Assembly (NCBI RefSeq): GCF_000172635.2
Contig: NC_018632.1
Span: forward strand, 4,464,001-4,528,000
From: Alteromonas macleodii ATCC 27126
Lineage (GTDB): Bacteria; Pseudomonadota; Gammaproteobacteria; Enterobacterales; Alteromonadaceae
Direction: 5' to 3'
Length of the DNA: 64,000 bases
Below the pieces are notes generated by a model. The model did no database searches and had not been told where the DNA came from. It was given only the letters and a program-made list of their open reading frames with translations. A program made the position numbers and the translations under genes. Shown here piece after piece: positions 1 through 8,569 of this stretch; the stretch's first letter is position 1, and each line of letters opens with the position of its first letter.

Positions 1-479
1 CCCAACAGTTTCAATAGCATGTTGCCGCCAAGGGAAAAGCCGATGGCCACTTTAGGAATTCGTGGAAATTTATCGTGAAGCCACTCTAAGAAAAAGCTGG
101 GGTCTTCTGTTTCTCCACTGTGATACGCCCGCGCTTTTAAATTTGGCACGCCGCTACAGCCGCGATAGTGCATCATCACCACCTGCCAACCATTCACTGA
201 CAATTGAGCCATCATATCGTTCGCGTAATGCGACTTAATGCTGCCTTCTAAACCATGAAACATCACCACGATACCCGATGTTTCCTGCGGTTTTGGCCCC
301 CACGCCACATCGACGAAGTCGTCATCGGGTAATGTGAGACGCTCCATGTCGTAAGACAAAGGCAACCGCTTTTGAATAAAACGCGGCCATATGGTTTGCA
401 CATGACGGTTCTTCGCCCACCCTGGCACCTTAAAGCTGCTTTTTATTATCTTTCCATGCGATAGCGCTGATTTACTCAT
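1..479 (-). CDS. yheT: YheT-type alpha/beta hydrolase, 3' part missing
   Basis: This is the N-terminal 159 residues of a YheT-like alpha/beta hydrolase; the gene runs off the left edge. The start ATG is at 479, and the protein opens MSKSALSHGK. Visible are the family block WPRFIQKR, the oxyanion-region motif MFHGLEGS and the nucleophile elbow GFSLGGN near the cut. YheT proteins are predicted esterases with no well-defined substrate. It is the last of three minus-strand genes (YheS, TIGR02444 protein, YheT), and only 20 bases separate it from the gene before it, so co-transcription is likely. The catalytic Asp and His would lie outside the window and cannot be checked. Confidence 0.9.
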   Translation of the reverse strand, partial: MSKSALSHGKIIKSSFKVPGWAKNRHVQTIWPRFIQKRLPLSYDMERLTLPDDDFVDVAWGPKPQETSGIVVMFHGLEGSIKSHYANDMMAQLSVNGWQVVMMHYRGCSGVPNLKARAYHSGETEDPSFFLEWLHDKFPRIPKVAIGFSLGGNMLLKLL

Positions 480-499
480 TTTGTTTTCTTATTGTGTTT

Positions 500-1009
500 T
501 TACGATAGTTGGTTAACCACTAGGCTCACTAGTTGGCGCGCCTCGTTGTTGTCTCGCAGTCCGTATGCATTTATAAACGCTGCGATAGACGCGTTAAATA
601 CGTTAGACGATACAGATTGCCCTTGCCCCAGATGCGTGACTGGCTGCTCATTGAACGACGCAACAATATCGTGCTGCTGCTGTCTTTCAAGCTCTAGCTC
701 TTGTGCTTTGAGTGCGTCATATTCTGCTTGGTCTCCGCCTTTTTCGGGGCTCGCAGCCTTTCGCCTTGCACGGTGATACTGTAACTTTTCTTCGGTCGCA
801 CTTGATGCCGCAATCACTGCCTTAAGCTGTGGCAAATTAATGATGACATTATTCTCTAAACACCAGCAAATCAGCAAGAGAACGTTTACATTAACCTTGT
901 GGTTGTCTTGCAGTAAAAGCGCAAGGGGAGCCATATCACCTTTGGTATAGCGAGAAACGCTATACTCCCAAAACGCGCGGTTTTCGATATTAGGCGTTGG
1001 CATTGTCAT
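500..1009 (-). CDS. TIGR02444-type conserved hypothetical protein
   Basis: A 169-residue soluble protein that resembles the proteobacterial TIGR02444 family. Its opening shows the family's FWEYSVSRY...APLALLLQD pattern, followed by a VNVLLLICWCL helix. No function is established for the family and no catalytic motif is visible. The middle (about residues 70-115) is helical and rich in Gln, Glu, Ala and Lys. Its ATG overlaps the 3' end of the yheS gene by 20 bases, which points to translational coupling in an operon with YheS and YheT. The family assignment is from memory of its conserved start. Confidence 0.75.
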   Translation of the reverse strand: MTMPTPNIENRAFWEYSVSRYTKGDMAPLALLLQDNHKVNVNVLLLICWCLENNVIINLPQLKAVIAASSATEEKLQYHRARRKAASPEKGGDQAEYDALKAQELELERQQQHDIVASFNEQPVTHLGQGQSVSSNVFNASIAAFINAYGLRDNNEARQLVSLVVNQLS

Positions 1010-2942
1010 ACTCTTCTCGTTTTAACTCAATTTGCTCTTGGGCATCCAGCCATGCCATCTCTTCTTCCTCAAGCTGTTGCTTAAGTTGAGTTTGCTTGTC
1101 GAGTAGGCCCATAAGCTGCGCCTTTTTGTCTTCGCTGTAAAGCGAAGTATCGGCAAGTGACGCTTCCACCTCAGCCAAAGCAGCACCACATTTTTCCATG
1201 GCTTTTTCGTGTTTTTCAATGGCTTTTTTAAGTGGCGCAACCCTTTGCCTAAACTCGGCTTCACGGCGTTTTTCTTCTTTACGATCTAATTTGCGTTCCG
1301 GCTTACTCTGCGCGCCAGTCTCTTGTTGCTCTTCGTTTTTGGCGTCGCTGTTGGCCTTAGCTTTTTCCGCTGCCTGCTGTTTTAAAATCCAGTCGCGATA
1401 GTCGTCCAAGTCGCCTTTAAATGGTTCAACTTCGCCACTGTCTACCAAATAGAAATCCTCACATACCGAGGAGAGTAAGAAGCGGTCGTGCGAGACCAGT
1501 ACCATGGCGCCTTCAAAACCTTGAAGCGCGATATTTAGCGCATGGCGCATTTCCAAATCTAAGTGGTTGGTAGGCTCATCCAGCAGCAATAAGTTAGGCT
1601 TCTGATAAACAATTAACGCCAATACTAAGCGCGCCTTTTCACCGCCCGACATAGGTGCCACGGGCGCTAACGCTTCATCGCCATTAAATCCAAATCCGCC
1701 CAGATAGTCGCGAAGTCGCTGCTCGGTGGCTTTTTCGTCAATGCGTTGCAAATGAAGAAGCGGAGTAGCGTTAGCATCTAATGTTTCTAACTGATGCTGA
1801 GCAAAGTAACCAATCTTTAAGCCTTTTGCGGTATTAAAGATACCTTGCTTTGGCGCATGCACACCCGCCAATAGTTTGATTAGCGTAGACTTACCCTGCC
1901 CGTTTCGACCTAGAAGACCTATTCTGCTGCCAGGTACTAAATTGAGTTTCACCTGTTGCAGCACAATATGGTCGTCGTAACCCAGCTGTATCTTTTCCAT
2001 TTGCACAAGCGGGTTTGGCAGTGCCGACGGCGGCGCAAAAGAAAAGCTAAATGGGCTTGCCATATGGGCTGGCAACAAGGTTTCCATTTTCTCCAACTGC
2101 TTAATACGACTTTGCGCTTGCTTAGCTTTACTCGCTTTAGCTTTAAACCGGGTAATAAACGAATTGAGGTGCGCTACTTTTTGCTGCTGCTTTTCATATT
2201 CAATGTTTTGCAAGCGAATACGTTCAGCGCGCTGGGTTTCGTAAGACGAGTAGTTACCGGTGTAGGTGATAAGCTTCTGTTGTTCAACACTGATAATTTG
2301 CGCAACCGTGTTGTCGATAAAGGCTTTATCGTGAGAAATCAGCAACAGCGTTCCCGCATAGCGTTGAAGCCATTTCTCTAGCCAAATAACGGCGTCTAAG
2401 TCTAAGTGGTTAGTAGGTTCATCAAGCAGCAGTAAGTCTGAAGGACAAAGCAGCGCTTGAGCTAGGTTTAAGCGCATACGCCAGCCACCTGAAAAATCGC
2501 TAACTGGTGCGCTTAACTGCACATTGGTAAACCCAAGACCCGACAGAATGGTCGCTGCGCGAGCTTCCACGTCGTATGCTCCCGCTTGCTCGAGCTGCCC
2601 GTGAATTTGGCCAATCTTTACACCGTCGCCGCTTTTTTCAGCGGCTTCTAATTGCGCCTGTAGATTACGTAAATGTTTGTCACCGTCCACCACATAGTCT
2701 ATCGCGGTCCGGTCAGTTGCTGGCGTTTCCTGTGCCACGCTTACAATTCGCCAGTCATTCGGTACGCTGCAGTCGCCAGCATCGACACTTAACTCACTTC
2801 TCAGCAGTGCAAAAAGCGTGGACTTTCCGCAGCCGTTGCTGCCAATCAGCGCTACTTTGTGGCCTGGAAAAACCTGCGCCGACGCCTCTTCTAGCAACAT
2901 TTTGCGACCGCGAAGTAGCGATACATTTGAAAGCTTTATCAT
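990..2942 (-). CDS. yheS: ABC-F family ATP-binding protein YheS
   Basis: A 650-residue ABC-F protein with two ATPase domains and no membrane segment. Domain 1 has Walker A GSNGCGKST, signature FSGGWRMR and Walker B LLLLDEPTNHLD. A charged linker follows (about residues 240-300). Domain 2 has GRNGQGKST, signature MSGGEKAR and a second LLLLDEPTNHLD. The C-terminal 130 residues form a Lys/Glu-rich coiled coil. ABC-F proteins act on the ribosome rather than in transport; YheS itself is poorly characterised. I placed the start at MIKLSNVSLLRG (2942), because the conserved core begins there; a longer reading to 2963 adds seven unconserved residues. The gene overlaps the next one downstream. Confidence 0.93.
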   Translation of the reverse strand: MIKLSNVSLLRGRKMLLEEASAQVFPGHKVALIGSNGCGKSTLFALLRSELSVDAGDCSVPNDWRIVSVAQETPATDRTAIDYVVDGDKHLRNLQAQLEAAEKSGDGVKIGQIHGQLEQAGAYDVEARAATILSGLGFTNVQLSAPVSDFSGGWRMRLNLAQALLCPSDLLLLDEPTNHLDLDAVIWLEKWLQRYAGTLLLISHDKAFIDNTVAQIISVEQQKLITYTGNYSSYETQRAERIRLQNIEYEKQQQKVAHLNSFITRFKAKASKAKQAQSRIKQLEKMETLLPAHMASPFSFSFAPPSALPNPLVQMEKIQLGYDDHIVLQQVKLNLVPGSRIGLLGRNGQGKSTLIKLLAGVHAPKQGIFNTAKGLKIGYFAQHQLETLDANATPLLHLQRIDEKATEQRLRDYLGGFGFNGDEALAPVAPMSGGEKARLVLALIVYQKPNLLLLDEPTNHLDLEMRHALNIALQGFEGAMVLVSHDRFLLSSVCEDFYLVDSGEVEPFKGDLDDYRDWILKQQAAEKAKANSDAKNEEQQETGAQSKPERKLDRKEEKRREAEFRQRVAPLKKAIEKHEKAMEKCGAALAEVEASLADTSLYSEDKKAQLMGLLDKQTQLKQQLEEEEMAWLDAQEQIELKREEYDNANA

Positions 2943-3060
2943 GAGTAACCTGTGATGGAACAAACTAGGGCGCGTATAATATCAAAAACTTAAGGTAAAA
3001 GCTGATCAACACTTACCATTTCAAGGTATAATAATCGCGAAATTCTCCAAAGGTGTATGT

Positions 3061-3267
3061 ATGTCAAAACGTGTAAAACGCCGCTTTGTTGCAGGGGCTA
3101 CGTGCCCAAAATGCCAAGAGCTAGATACGATTTCGTTATATTTTGAAAATAACGTAGAAAAGTTGGAGTGCGTTGCGTGTGGATACAATGAAGCGCAAAC
3201 TGATGAAAAGGTGAGTGCCGCCACACGCTCAAACGAAAATGTGATTGGCATCTTTAAACCGCACTAA
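3061..3267 (+). CDS. yheV: YheV family zinc-ribbon protein
   Basis: A 68-residue protein closely matching the YheV family: a basic start (MSKRVKRRFVAGA), a zinc-ribbon pair CPKC...CVAC about 30 residues apart, and the conserved tail ENVIGIFKP. YheV is a putative metal-binding protein of unknown role. It is divergent from yheS, separated by 118 bases that must hold both promoters. A GTATG context precedes the start with no strong ribosome site. The Cys pairs are intact. Confidence 0.93.
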   Translation: MSKRVKRRFVAGATCPKCQELDTISLYFENNVEKLECVACGYNEAQTDEKVSAATRSNENVIGIFKPH

Positions 3268-3301
3268 CATTCCTACCCACGTCTCAGTAAATCTTACCGT
3301 T

Positions 3302-3342
3302 AAGCCTGTGTAACACCTTACAACGCTGTGCTCAGGCTTTTT
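3302..3342 (+). terminator. Probable rho-independent terminator after yheV
   Basis: The arms AAGCCTG (3302-3308) and CAGGCTT (3333-3339) are complementary and a short T run follows the right arm. The hairpin is 35 bases downstream of the yheV stop. The loop is long (24 bases), so strength is uncertain. Confidence 0.55.
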
Positions 3343-3444
3343 GCAAACGTCTCTTCATGCCACGCCAACACTGGGTATCCTCATTACTTAACAAAAGAGG
3401 TTGCTCAGGCATAATTTTTGTATTTCCTTCGCAAAGGAGTGAAT

Positions 3445-4557
3445 ATGAAACATGCTAAAAAACGTGTCTGCTATGTCCTTATAGCCTTGTTGCTTACGCT
3501 TATTGCCATAAGACTTTACTTGCCTTACGCCGCAGCGTCATACATCAACACGACGCTGAGTCAGTCAAAAGCGTATAACGGCCGCGTGGGCGATGTAGAT
3601 TTAATGCTTTGGCGTGGCGCATACAGTTTAGAACACGTTTTGCTTTATAAGGCGAACGGGCAAGTAGATAGACCGCTATTTAAAGCTGACTATGTGGAGT
3701 TTACGCTTTCATGGTCACAGCTTTTCAAAGGTGCAGCGGTGGGAAAAGTAATTGTTAATTCCCCCGAGATTAATTTTGTAGACGGCAACACGGAGGAGAG
3801 AAGCCAGTCTGGTAAGGATGAAAACTGGTTATCTATCGCCGACCAACTCTTCCCGTTACGCATCGATAAGCTAACTATTAACCAAGGAAAAGTCGCTTTC
3901 CACAACCCCGATACTTCTCCGGCTATCGACATTGCGCTTCATGATATTCAGCTTGAAGTGAATAACTTGGTGAATAGCGATAACTTGTCAGACTCACGTG
4001 TAGCAACGGCCAAAGCGCAAGGACAAACGGCACAGCAGGGCACGATATCCTTAAACGCTAAACTCAACCCCGCAACAACAGCCCCCACATTTGACGTTGA
4101 TATTCAAGCTGACAACGTTGGACTAGTGAACTTTAAGAACCTACTTGATACCTACGCACCGTTTGATCTGGAAGCCGGCACACTCACGCTTGCGGCTGAA
4201 GTGGCGTCTAATGAAGGGAAAGTAAAAGGCTATATCAAACCCATTTTGCATAATGTGGAGGTATTTTCTTGGAAGGGTGACATTGAACGTGACGGCGATG
4301 GTTTTATTGAAGGCAGTATCGAAGCCATTTCCGCGTTTGTCACCGAACTGTTTGAAAACCAAAGCGAAGACCAAATTGCCACACGCATTCCTGTTGAAGG
4401 CGATTTATCAAGCCCTGACACCCAAACATGGGAGGCATTTACCGCGATTTTAAAAAATGCATTTATCGAGGCTTTTAACGGCGATGTGGAGAAAAGTATA
4501 GAGTTGGATAGACTCGAGCTGGATAAGTTGGAAGCGCCGGAAGGCTCTGAAAATTAA
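3445..4557 (+). CDS. DUF748 / AsmA-like envelope protein
   Basis: A 370-residue protein with one N-terminal membrane helix (about residues 8-30) followed by a periplasmic region with AsmA-like features. The pattern (YINTTLSQSKAYNGRVGDVDLMLWRGAYSL split over about residues 32-65) matches DUF748 proteins, which belong to the wider AsmA/TamB-like repeat proteins of the envelope. Precise function is unknown. I chose the ATG at 3445 because AAAGGAG sits just upstream; an alternative TTG at 3418 would add nine residues without a ribosome site. It stands alone on the plus strand and faces the small minus-strand gene at 4580. Confidence 0.8.
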   Translation: MKHAKKRVCYVLIALLLTLIAIRLYLPYAAASYINTTLSQSKAYNGRVGDVDLMLWRGAYSLEHVLLYKANGQVDRPLFKADYVEFTLSWSQLFKGAAVGKVIVNSPEINFVDGNTEERSQSGKDENWLSIADQLFPLRIDKLTINQGKVAFHNPDTSPAIDIALHDIQLEVNNLVNSDNLSDSRVATAKAQGQTAQQGTISLNAKLNPATTAPTFDVDIQADNVGLVNFKNLLDTYAPFDLEAGTLTLAAEVASNEGKVKGYIKPILHNVEVFSWKGDIERDGDGFIEGSIEAISAFVTELFENQSEDQIATRIPVEGDLSSPDTQTWEAFTAILKNAFIEAFNGDVEKSIELDRLELDKLEAPEGSEN

Positions 4558-4579
4558 GAGCCCTCGCCGCTGAGCGCGC

Positions 4580-4738
4580 TTAAATAGTACAGCTATCGCC
4601 ACAGTCGTTGGCGCCGTCGCGCATACCTTCAATCTCTTGACTCTCTTGCTTGTCTTTTTCAGCCTGTTTCTCTGCTACTGACTGCTCAACAGAGTCAAAA
4701 TCGATGCTATCAAACGCATCCATATCAAAATCGCTCAT
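4580..4738 (-). CDS. Small acidic protein with paired cysteines
   Basis: A 52-residue open frame with an ATG at 4738. It reads as a very acidic start (MSDFDMDAFDSIDFDS), a helical Gln/Glu/Lys-rich middle, and a tail DGANDCGDSCTI. It is convergent with the DUF748 gene, 22 bases away. The frame has a biased, protein-like composition and the CxxxC pair near the C-terminus could bind metal or form a disulfide. I do not recognise a family. A minus-strand terminator hairpin lies just upstream at 4755-4788, so the gene probably has its own promoter inside the short gap. Confidence 0.55.
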   Translation of the reverse strand: MSDFDMDAFDSIDFDSVEQSVAEKQAEKDKQESQEIEGMRDGANDCGDSCTI

Positions 4739-4754
4739 AACTCACTCTCTTAAA

Positions 4755-4788
4755 TAGTAAAAAAGGCTTCTTTTTGCTGAAGCCTTTG
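4755..4788 (-). terminator. Rho-independent terminator
   Basis: A perfect 9-bp stem, AAAGGCTTC (4762-4770) with GAAGCCTTT (4779-4787), carries a run of T on the minus-strand side. It would end transcripts coming from slyX. The 220 bases between it and slyX hold no convincing gene. Confidence 0.7.
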
Positions 4789-5021
4789 TATCGGGGCGCA
4801 AGTGTAATTCAAATGTATATCCTGGCTAAATGAAGACTTCGCCTAACTCATAACAAGATGAACTAGCGTGATGTTTTTTCAACACTACTGCACATCAACG
4901 AAGCGCCTTTGATGTCTTCACAGGCCTCTTCCCACGATGAGCGCCCCGCAATAAGTGTCATCGCCAATGGACGTGATCCAAATGAATACCGCGCTGCAAT
5001 TATTAGTGCGCTTCAATTATT

Positions 5022-5270
5022 CTAGTAATGCGGAGGCGGGGTTTCTTCTGACTGCTTAGCAATATTAGACGGCTCGATAGACTTAACGCGGTCAACGACA
5101 TGGCGTACTTTAAAGGCTAAATCGTCAAGCTGCTTTTGTTGCGAAGACAGCGCATCATTTAGCGCCTCAATGGTGTACTCCTGAAACGCAACTTTAGTTT
5201 GAAGCTCTTCGATATAGCTATTCGCGCTATCTATTTGCTGTTGTAAATGCTCAGCGCTTTTATCTGTCAT
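5022..5270 (-). CDS. slyX: SlyX family protein
   Basis: An 82-residue coiled-coil protein of the SlyX family. Heptad-like helices span about residues 5-65 (EELQTKVAFQEYTIEALNDAL), and the family's C-terminal PPPHY closes it. SlyX is a small cytoplasmic protein of unknown mechanism, often beside the FKBP gene slyD or fkpA; here the FkpA-like gene is one gene away. The start ATG is 9 bases after the stop of the WD40-type gene, so both are likely one transcript. Confidence 0.93.
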   Translation of the reverse strand: MTDKSAEHLQQQIDSANSYIEELQTKVAFQEYTIEALNDALSSQQKQLDDLAFKVRHVVDRVKSIEPSNIAKQSEETPPPHY

Positions 5271-5279
5271 GTAAATTCT

Positions 5280-6257
5280 CTATCTCTCTCGTTGCCATTC
5301 TTCGGCAAGGCCACTACTGCTTATGGACAATATATTATCATTGGGGAGGAAGGCGACGCCATACACAACTGCGGTTGGTGGTGAAACTGACTCTCGTGAA
5401 GCAACCTGAATGGATTGCACTTGCTCGCCAGTTTTCAAATCCCACAGGTATACTTTTCTGGCGGGAGAGCCTGTTAATAAAAACTGACCATCTTTGGAAA
5501 ACTCAACGTCTGTGAAGATTTTCTGACGCGCTGCATATTTGAGGGATGCCACAGGCTGCCCGGTTTGCACATTCCACACTTGCGACTTGCTCTGGCTGTC
5601 CGCAGTAAAAGCAAAGCGGCCTTCATCATCAAGCGCTACTTTTGTTACTCGCGTGGGGTGGGTGAATGTATGAATTATTTGCCCAGTGTCAGTGCTCCAT
5701 AAATACGCTATGTAATCGTTGCCCCCCGTCAATGCGAACTTACCGTTAGGGGAAATATCAATGGAGTTAACCTTTTCTTGATGCCCTAAAAACTCTAGTC
5801 GACGCGAAGTACGAGGTTCAAAGTACATAACTTTGCCATTTGAGCGCGCCACCAATATGCCGTTACCATTATTGGTAACCACCACATCTCTAATTGATGA
5901 CTCGTCAATGCGCCAAAAACCTTCAGGCTCGCCGGTCTCCAGACTCCATAAGGCAAACGCCTCGCGGTCAGCGGTCACAACATAGCTTTTGTCGGCGCTA
6001 ATGTGCACTGACATGACCAGGTTGTCACCTTCACCTTGGTGGCTCCAGTGATAAAGGGGATCACTTTGTCCAATTCGCCATACGTTTACCCCATTATTCA
6101 CGCCAGAAACCACCGCTAACGTGCCGTCGGTAGAAATATCTGCGGCATAGGCGCCTTCTTCTACATGACGCCACTGCTGTATTGGCGTAGTATCAGGGAC
6201 AGAGCATCCCATGGAATTACCTATAAGTACGATGAGTAACGCTATTCTATGGAACAT
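5280..6257 (-). CDS. WD40-repeat lipoprotein
   Basis: A 325-residue protein with a short signal peptide ending at a probable lipid-modified Cys (GNSMGC) followed by WD40-type repeats, recognisable from repeated GH/D...LWS or VWN units (ALWSLETGE, YLWSTDTGQ, VWNVQTGQ, YLWDLKTGE). This implies a beta-propeller anchored in the envelope, probably a protein-interaction platform. I chose the ATG at 6257 since TTTAGG precedes it and it gives a compact signal peptide; an ATG at 6272 and a TTG at 6278 are also possible. The lipobox is weak. It is probably co-transcribed with slyX and diverges from the fkpA-like gene. Confidence 0.85.
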   Translation of the reverse strand: MFHRIALLIVLIGNSMGCSVPDTTPIQQWRHVEEGAYAADISTDGTLAVVSGVNNGVNVWRIGQSDPLYHWSHQGEGDNLVMSVHISADKSYVVTADREAFALWSLETGEPEGFWRIDESSIRDVVVTNNGNGILVARSNGKVMYFEPRTSRRLEFLGHQEKVNSIDISPNGKFALTGGNDYIAYLWSTDTGQIIHTFTHPTRVTKVALDDEGRFAFTADSQSKSQVWNVQTGQPVASLKYAARQKIFTDVEFSKDGQFLLTGSPARKVYLWDLKTGEQVQSIQVASRESVSPPTAVVYGVAFLPNDNILSISSSGLAEEWQRER

Positions 6258-6409
6258 TTGAGGCCTAAACATAATCAAATGGGTTTCGCTTTGTAAACGC
6301 TAGGTTTAACATAGCATGGATCACGCATCTTTAACTATCGTGCACACTGCCTTGGATGCAGCAGTATAGACATAGACGCATGATGATAAAAATTTATGGA
6401 GACGTTTTT

Positions 6410-7195
6410 ATGCAGAAGTCGCTCGTTGCCTTATCTACTATCGCTGCGCTAGGCCTTTTCGCTTGCCAGCCAAATACATCTGATGAGGCCGCTTCTACAA
6501 GCGCTGATAGTGCAAAAACAACTTCTGTTTCAGCAGAAGAAATGACAGATACGCAAAAGCAAGCTTACGCCATGGGCGCAAGCATGGGTTTGTTCGTTAG
6601 CAACCGTGCCGAACAACAAGAGCAACTGGGTTTAACATTAGACCAAGATGCGCTACAACAAGGCTTTAAAGACGGTCTAAACGACACCCTTAAGTTTACG
6701 CCAGAGCAGATTCAGCAAATCGCTCAACAAGGCGAAGAAGTACTTCGCGCTAAGCAGCAAGAAATGGCGGAACAAGCCGCTGAAAAAAATATTGAAGCAG
6801 GCCTAGCTTACCTAGAAGAAAACGGTAAGAAAGAAGGTGTGGTAACTACCGAGTCTGGTCTTCAGTACGAAGTACTTGAAGAAGGCGAGGGTGCAAGCCC
6901 AGAAGCGACAGACATGGTTAAAGTTCACTACCGTGGCACCTTGCTAGATGGCACAGAGTTCGACTCATCTTACAAGCGTGGCGAGCCAGCAGAATTTCCA
7001 CTTAATCGCGTTATTTCTGGTTGGACTGAAGGCGTTCAATTGATGAAAGAAGGCGCAAAGTATCGCTTCCATATCCCATCTGAACTTGCTTATGGTGCGC
7101 GTTCTACTGGCGCAATCACGCCAAACTCGACGCTTATCTTTGACGTTGAGTTGCTAGAAGTGGTTAAGCCTGAAGCAGAAGCGCCAACGGAATAA
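6410..7195 (+). CDS. fkpA: FkpA-like FKBP peptidyl-prolyl isomerase, lipoprotein
   Basis: A 261-residue periplasmic isomerase. A signal peptide with lipobox LFAC comes first and is followed by a low-complexity linker. Then a helical dimerisation domain (about residues 45-145, starting TDTQKQAYAMGASMG) and a C-terminal FKBP domain (about 155-250) with YEVLEEGEG, VKVHYRGTLLDGTEFDSSY and FHIPSELAYG. It assists folding of envelope proteins. The start at 6410 gives a clean signal peptide and has GGAGA upstream; an upstream GTG-like extension does not. The lipobox suggests membrane anchoring, unlike soluble E. coli FkpA, so it may be nearer to Mip. Confidence 0.92.
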   Translation: MQKSLVALSTIAALGLFACQPNTSDEAASTSADSAKTTSVSAEEMTDTQKQAYAMGASMGLFVSNRAEQQEQLGLTLDQDALQQGFKDGLNDTLKFTPEQIQQIAQQGEEVLRAKQQEMAEQAAEKNIEAGLAYLEENGKKEGVVTTESGLQYEVLEEGEGASPEATDMVKVHYRGTLLDGTEFDSSYKRGEPAEFPLNRVISGWTEGVQLMKEGAKYRFHIPSELAYGARSTGAITPNSTLIFDVELLEVVKPEAEAPTE

Positions 7196-7218
7196 GTTAG
7201 TGCTTTAAGAAAAAGAGA

Positions 7219-7247
7219 AAGCCGACGCATAGCGTCGGCTTTTTTGT
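7219..7247 (+). terminator. Rho-independent terminator after fkpA
   Basis: The arms GCCGACG (7221-7227) and CGTCGGC (7233-7239) form a GC-rich stem with a tight loop, followed directly by a T run. It lies 23 bases past the stop of the isomerase gene. Confidence 0.9.
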
Positions 7248-7461
7248 TTTAGTGAGTCAGCGTGATCCTTGCTTACCTTTTCCCTACGAGCCAGTGGGTT
7301 TTCACCACGCGCGTACCCAAATAGTAAAGTGGGTTATTCAATATGCTTGGTGCCTCGAATTACACTAATAAGCTTAGTCTAAATCGACCAAATTTCACGG
7401 TCTATTCCAAGCCTTTTTGGAACAATTTCGCCTTAAAACTTGGTGCTTAAAACAAAAGGTT

Positions 7462-7731
7462 TTAACGCTGAGGGGCGCGCCGTCTTTCTGTGTGTACCTT
7501 AAACGTAGCAAAATGATTTAACAGAGACTGACCCACCTTATACATAGCACAACCTAAAATAAGATATATCACGGTTTGCATACTATTTAAGCGAACAACG
7601 ATATCAAGCAAGGCATACAACAATAACAGCGCGCCACTTAAAAACAGCATAAAACCGATGATAGTACCGCTGGTTTGGAACGGATCGTTCCCCGACCTTC
7701 GACGGTTCAACATTGGTATCCTGTTACGCAT
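7462..7731 (-). CDS. Small two-helix membrane protein
   Basis: An 89-residue protein with a basic N-terminus, two predicted membrane helices (about residues 25-48 and 52-68) and a basic C-terminal tail (TERRRAPQR). AGGGGAA lies a few bases before the ATG. I recognise no family. It is divergent from greB with 174 bases between. The positive ends suggest both termini are in the cytoplasm. Confidence 0.65.
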   Translation of the reverse strand: MRNRIPMLNRRRSGNDPFQTSGTIIGFMLFLSGALLLLYALLDIVVRLNSMQTVIYLILGCAMYKVGQSLLNHFATFKVHTERRRAPQR

Positions 7732-7905
7732 TCATTTCCCCTAATGGTTTGACTATTATTTATACTACGACACTAAACGAAAGGTTTATGTTCAATAATT
7801 ATTCAATCTGGCTCTTTTGTCACTTTTTGACGTACAGAAAGATTGCGTTTTGCCTTATTACCCACATAAAGTAGGGGTAATTAGCTGGATTATTTATAGG
7901 ACATT

Positions 7906-8391
7906 GTGAAAACACCGCTTATCACTCGAAAGGGCTACTTAAAGCTTAAACAAGAACTGGATTTCTTGTGGCGTGAAGAACGACCTGAAATTACTCGCAA
8001 GGTAACCTGGGCAGCGAGCCTTGGTGACAGAAGCGAGAATGCCGACTACCAGTACAATAAGAAGAAGTTACGGGAAATTGATCGCCGCGTACGCTATCTT
8101 CGCAAGTGCTTGGAAAACCTAAAGGTTGTGGACTACGATTCACAGCAAGAGGGTAAGGTCTTCTTTGGTGCCTGGGTTGAAATTGAAAACGAAGCGGGCA
8201 AGGTGATGGAACTTAGGCTCGTGGGCTACGACGAAATTTTCGGCCGAAAGGATTACATTTCTATCGACTCTCCGATGGCGCGAGCACTGCTTGGCAAAGA
8301 AGAAGACGATGAGTTTGTTGTAAAAACCGAAACGGGCACGAAAGAGTGGTGGATAAACCGTATTTGGTACGACGCAACAGACAAACTGTGA
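7906..8391 (+). CDS. greB: Transcription elongation factor GreB
   Basis: A 161-residue Gre factor. The N-terminal coiled coil carries the acidic tip region (SLGDRSENADYQYNKKK, residues 44-60) that reaches into the RNA polymerase secondary channel to stimulate transcript cleavage, with its Asp and Glu preserved. The C-terminal FKBP-like domain reads FFGAWVEIENE to the end. The length and the RKDYISIDSPMARALL block favour GreB over GreA. Translation starts with GTG; AGGA lies seven bases upstream. It stands alone, before tex. Confidence 0.95.
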   Translation: MKTPLITRKGYLKLKQELDFLWREERPEITRKVTWAASLGDRSENADYQYNKKKLREIDRRVRYLRKCLENLKVVDYDSQQEGKVFFGAWVEIENEAGKVMELRLVGYDEIFGRKDYISIDSPMARALLGKEEDDEFVVKTETGTKEWWINRIWYDATDKL

Positions 8392-8455
8392 GCACTAATA
8401 TGCCCTATTTAATCACCCATTTGTAACACAATGATCAGACGACTTCCCCTACACC

Positions 8456-8474
8456 GCGGTGATATACTCACCGC
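8456..8474. repeat. Inverted repeat between greB and tex
   Basis: A perfect 7-bp inverted repeat GCGGTGA/TCACCGC with a 5-base spacer, 65 bases after greB and 95 before tex. No long T run follows, so it may be an operator or a weak greB terminator. Confidence 0.4.
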
Positions 8475-8569
8475 TCCTATTTTCACTACCGACGCTGTGT
8501 ATATAAGCCTTTCACACACCGTTTATTCGCCATTGCCTGACGCGAATTTTTAGTATCTTAGAGCGACTT

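Noticed and set aside
1956..2944. Plus-strand open frames opposite yheS
   Set aside because: They only reflect codon bias of the strong minus-strand ABC-F gene.
4800..5021. Minus-strand stretch after slyX reading SFGSRPLAMTLIAGRSSW and more
   Set aside because: The composition is protein-like, but there is no plausible start codon and an upstream stop closes it; I treat it as unexplained, not a gene.
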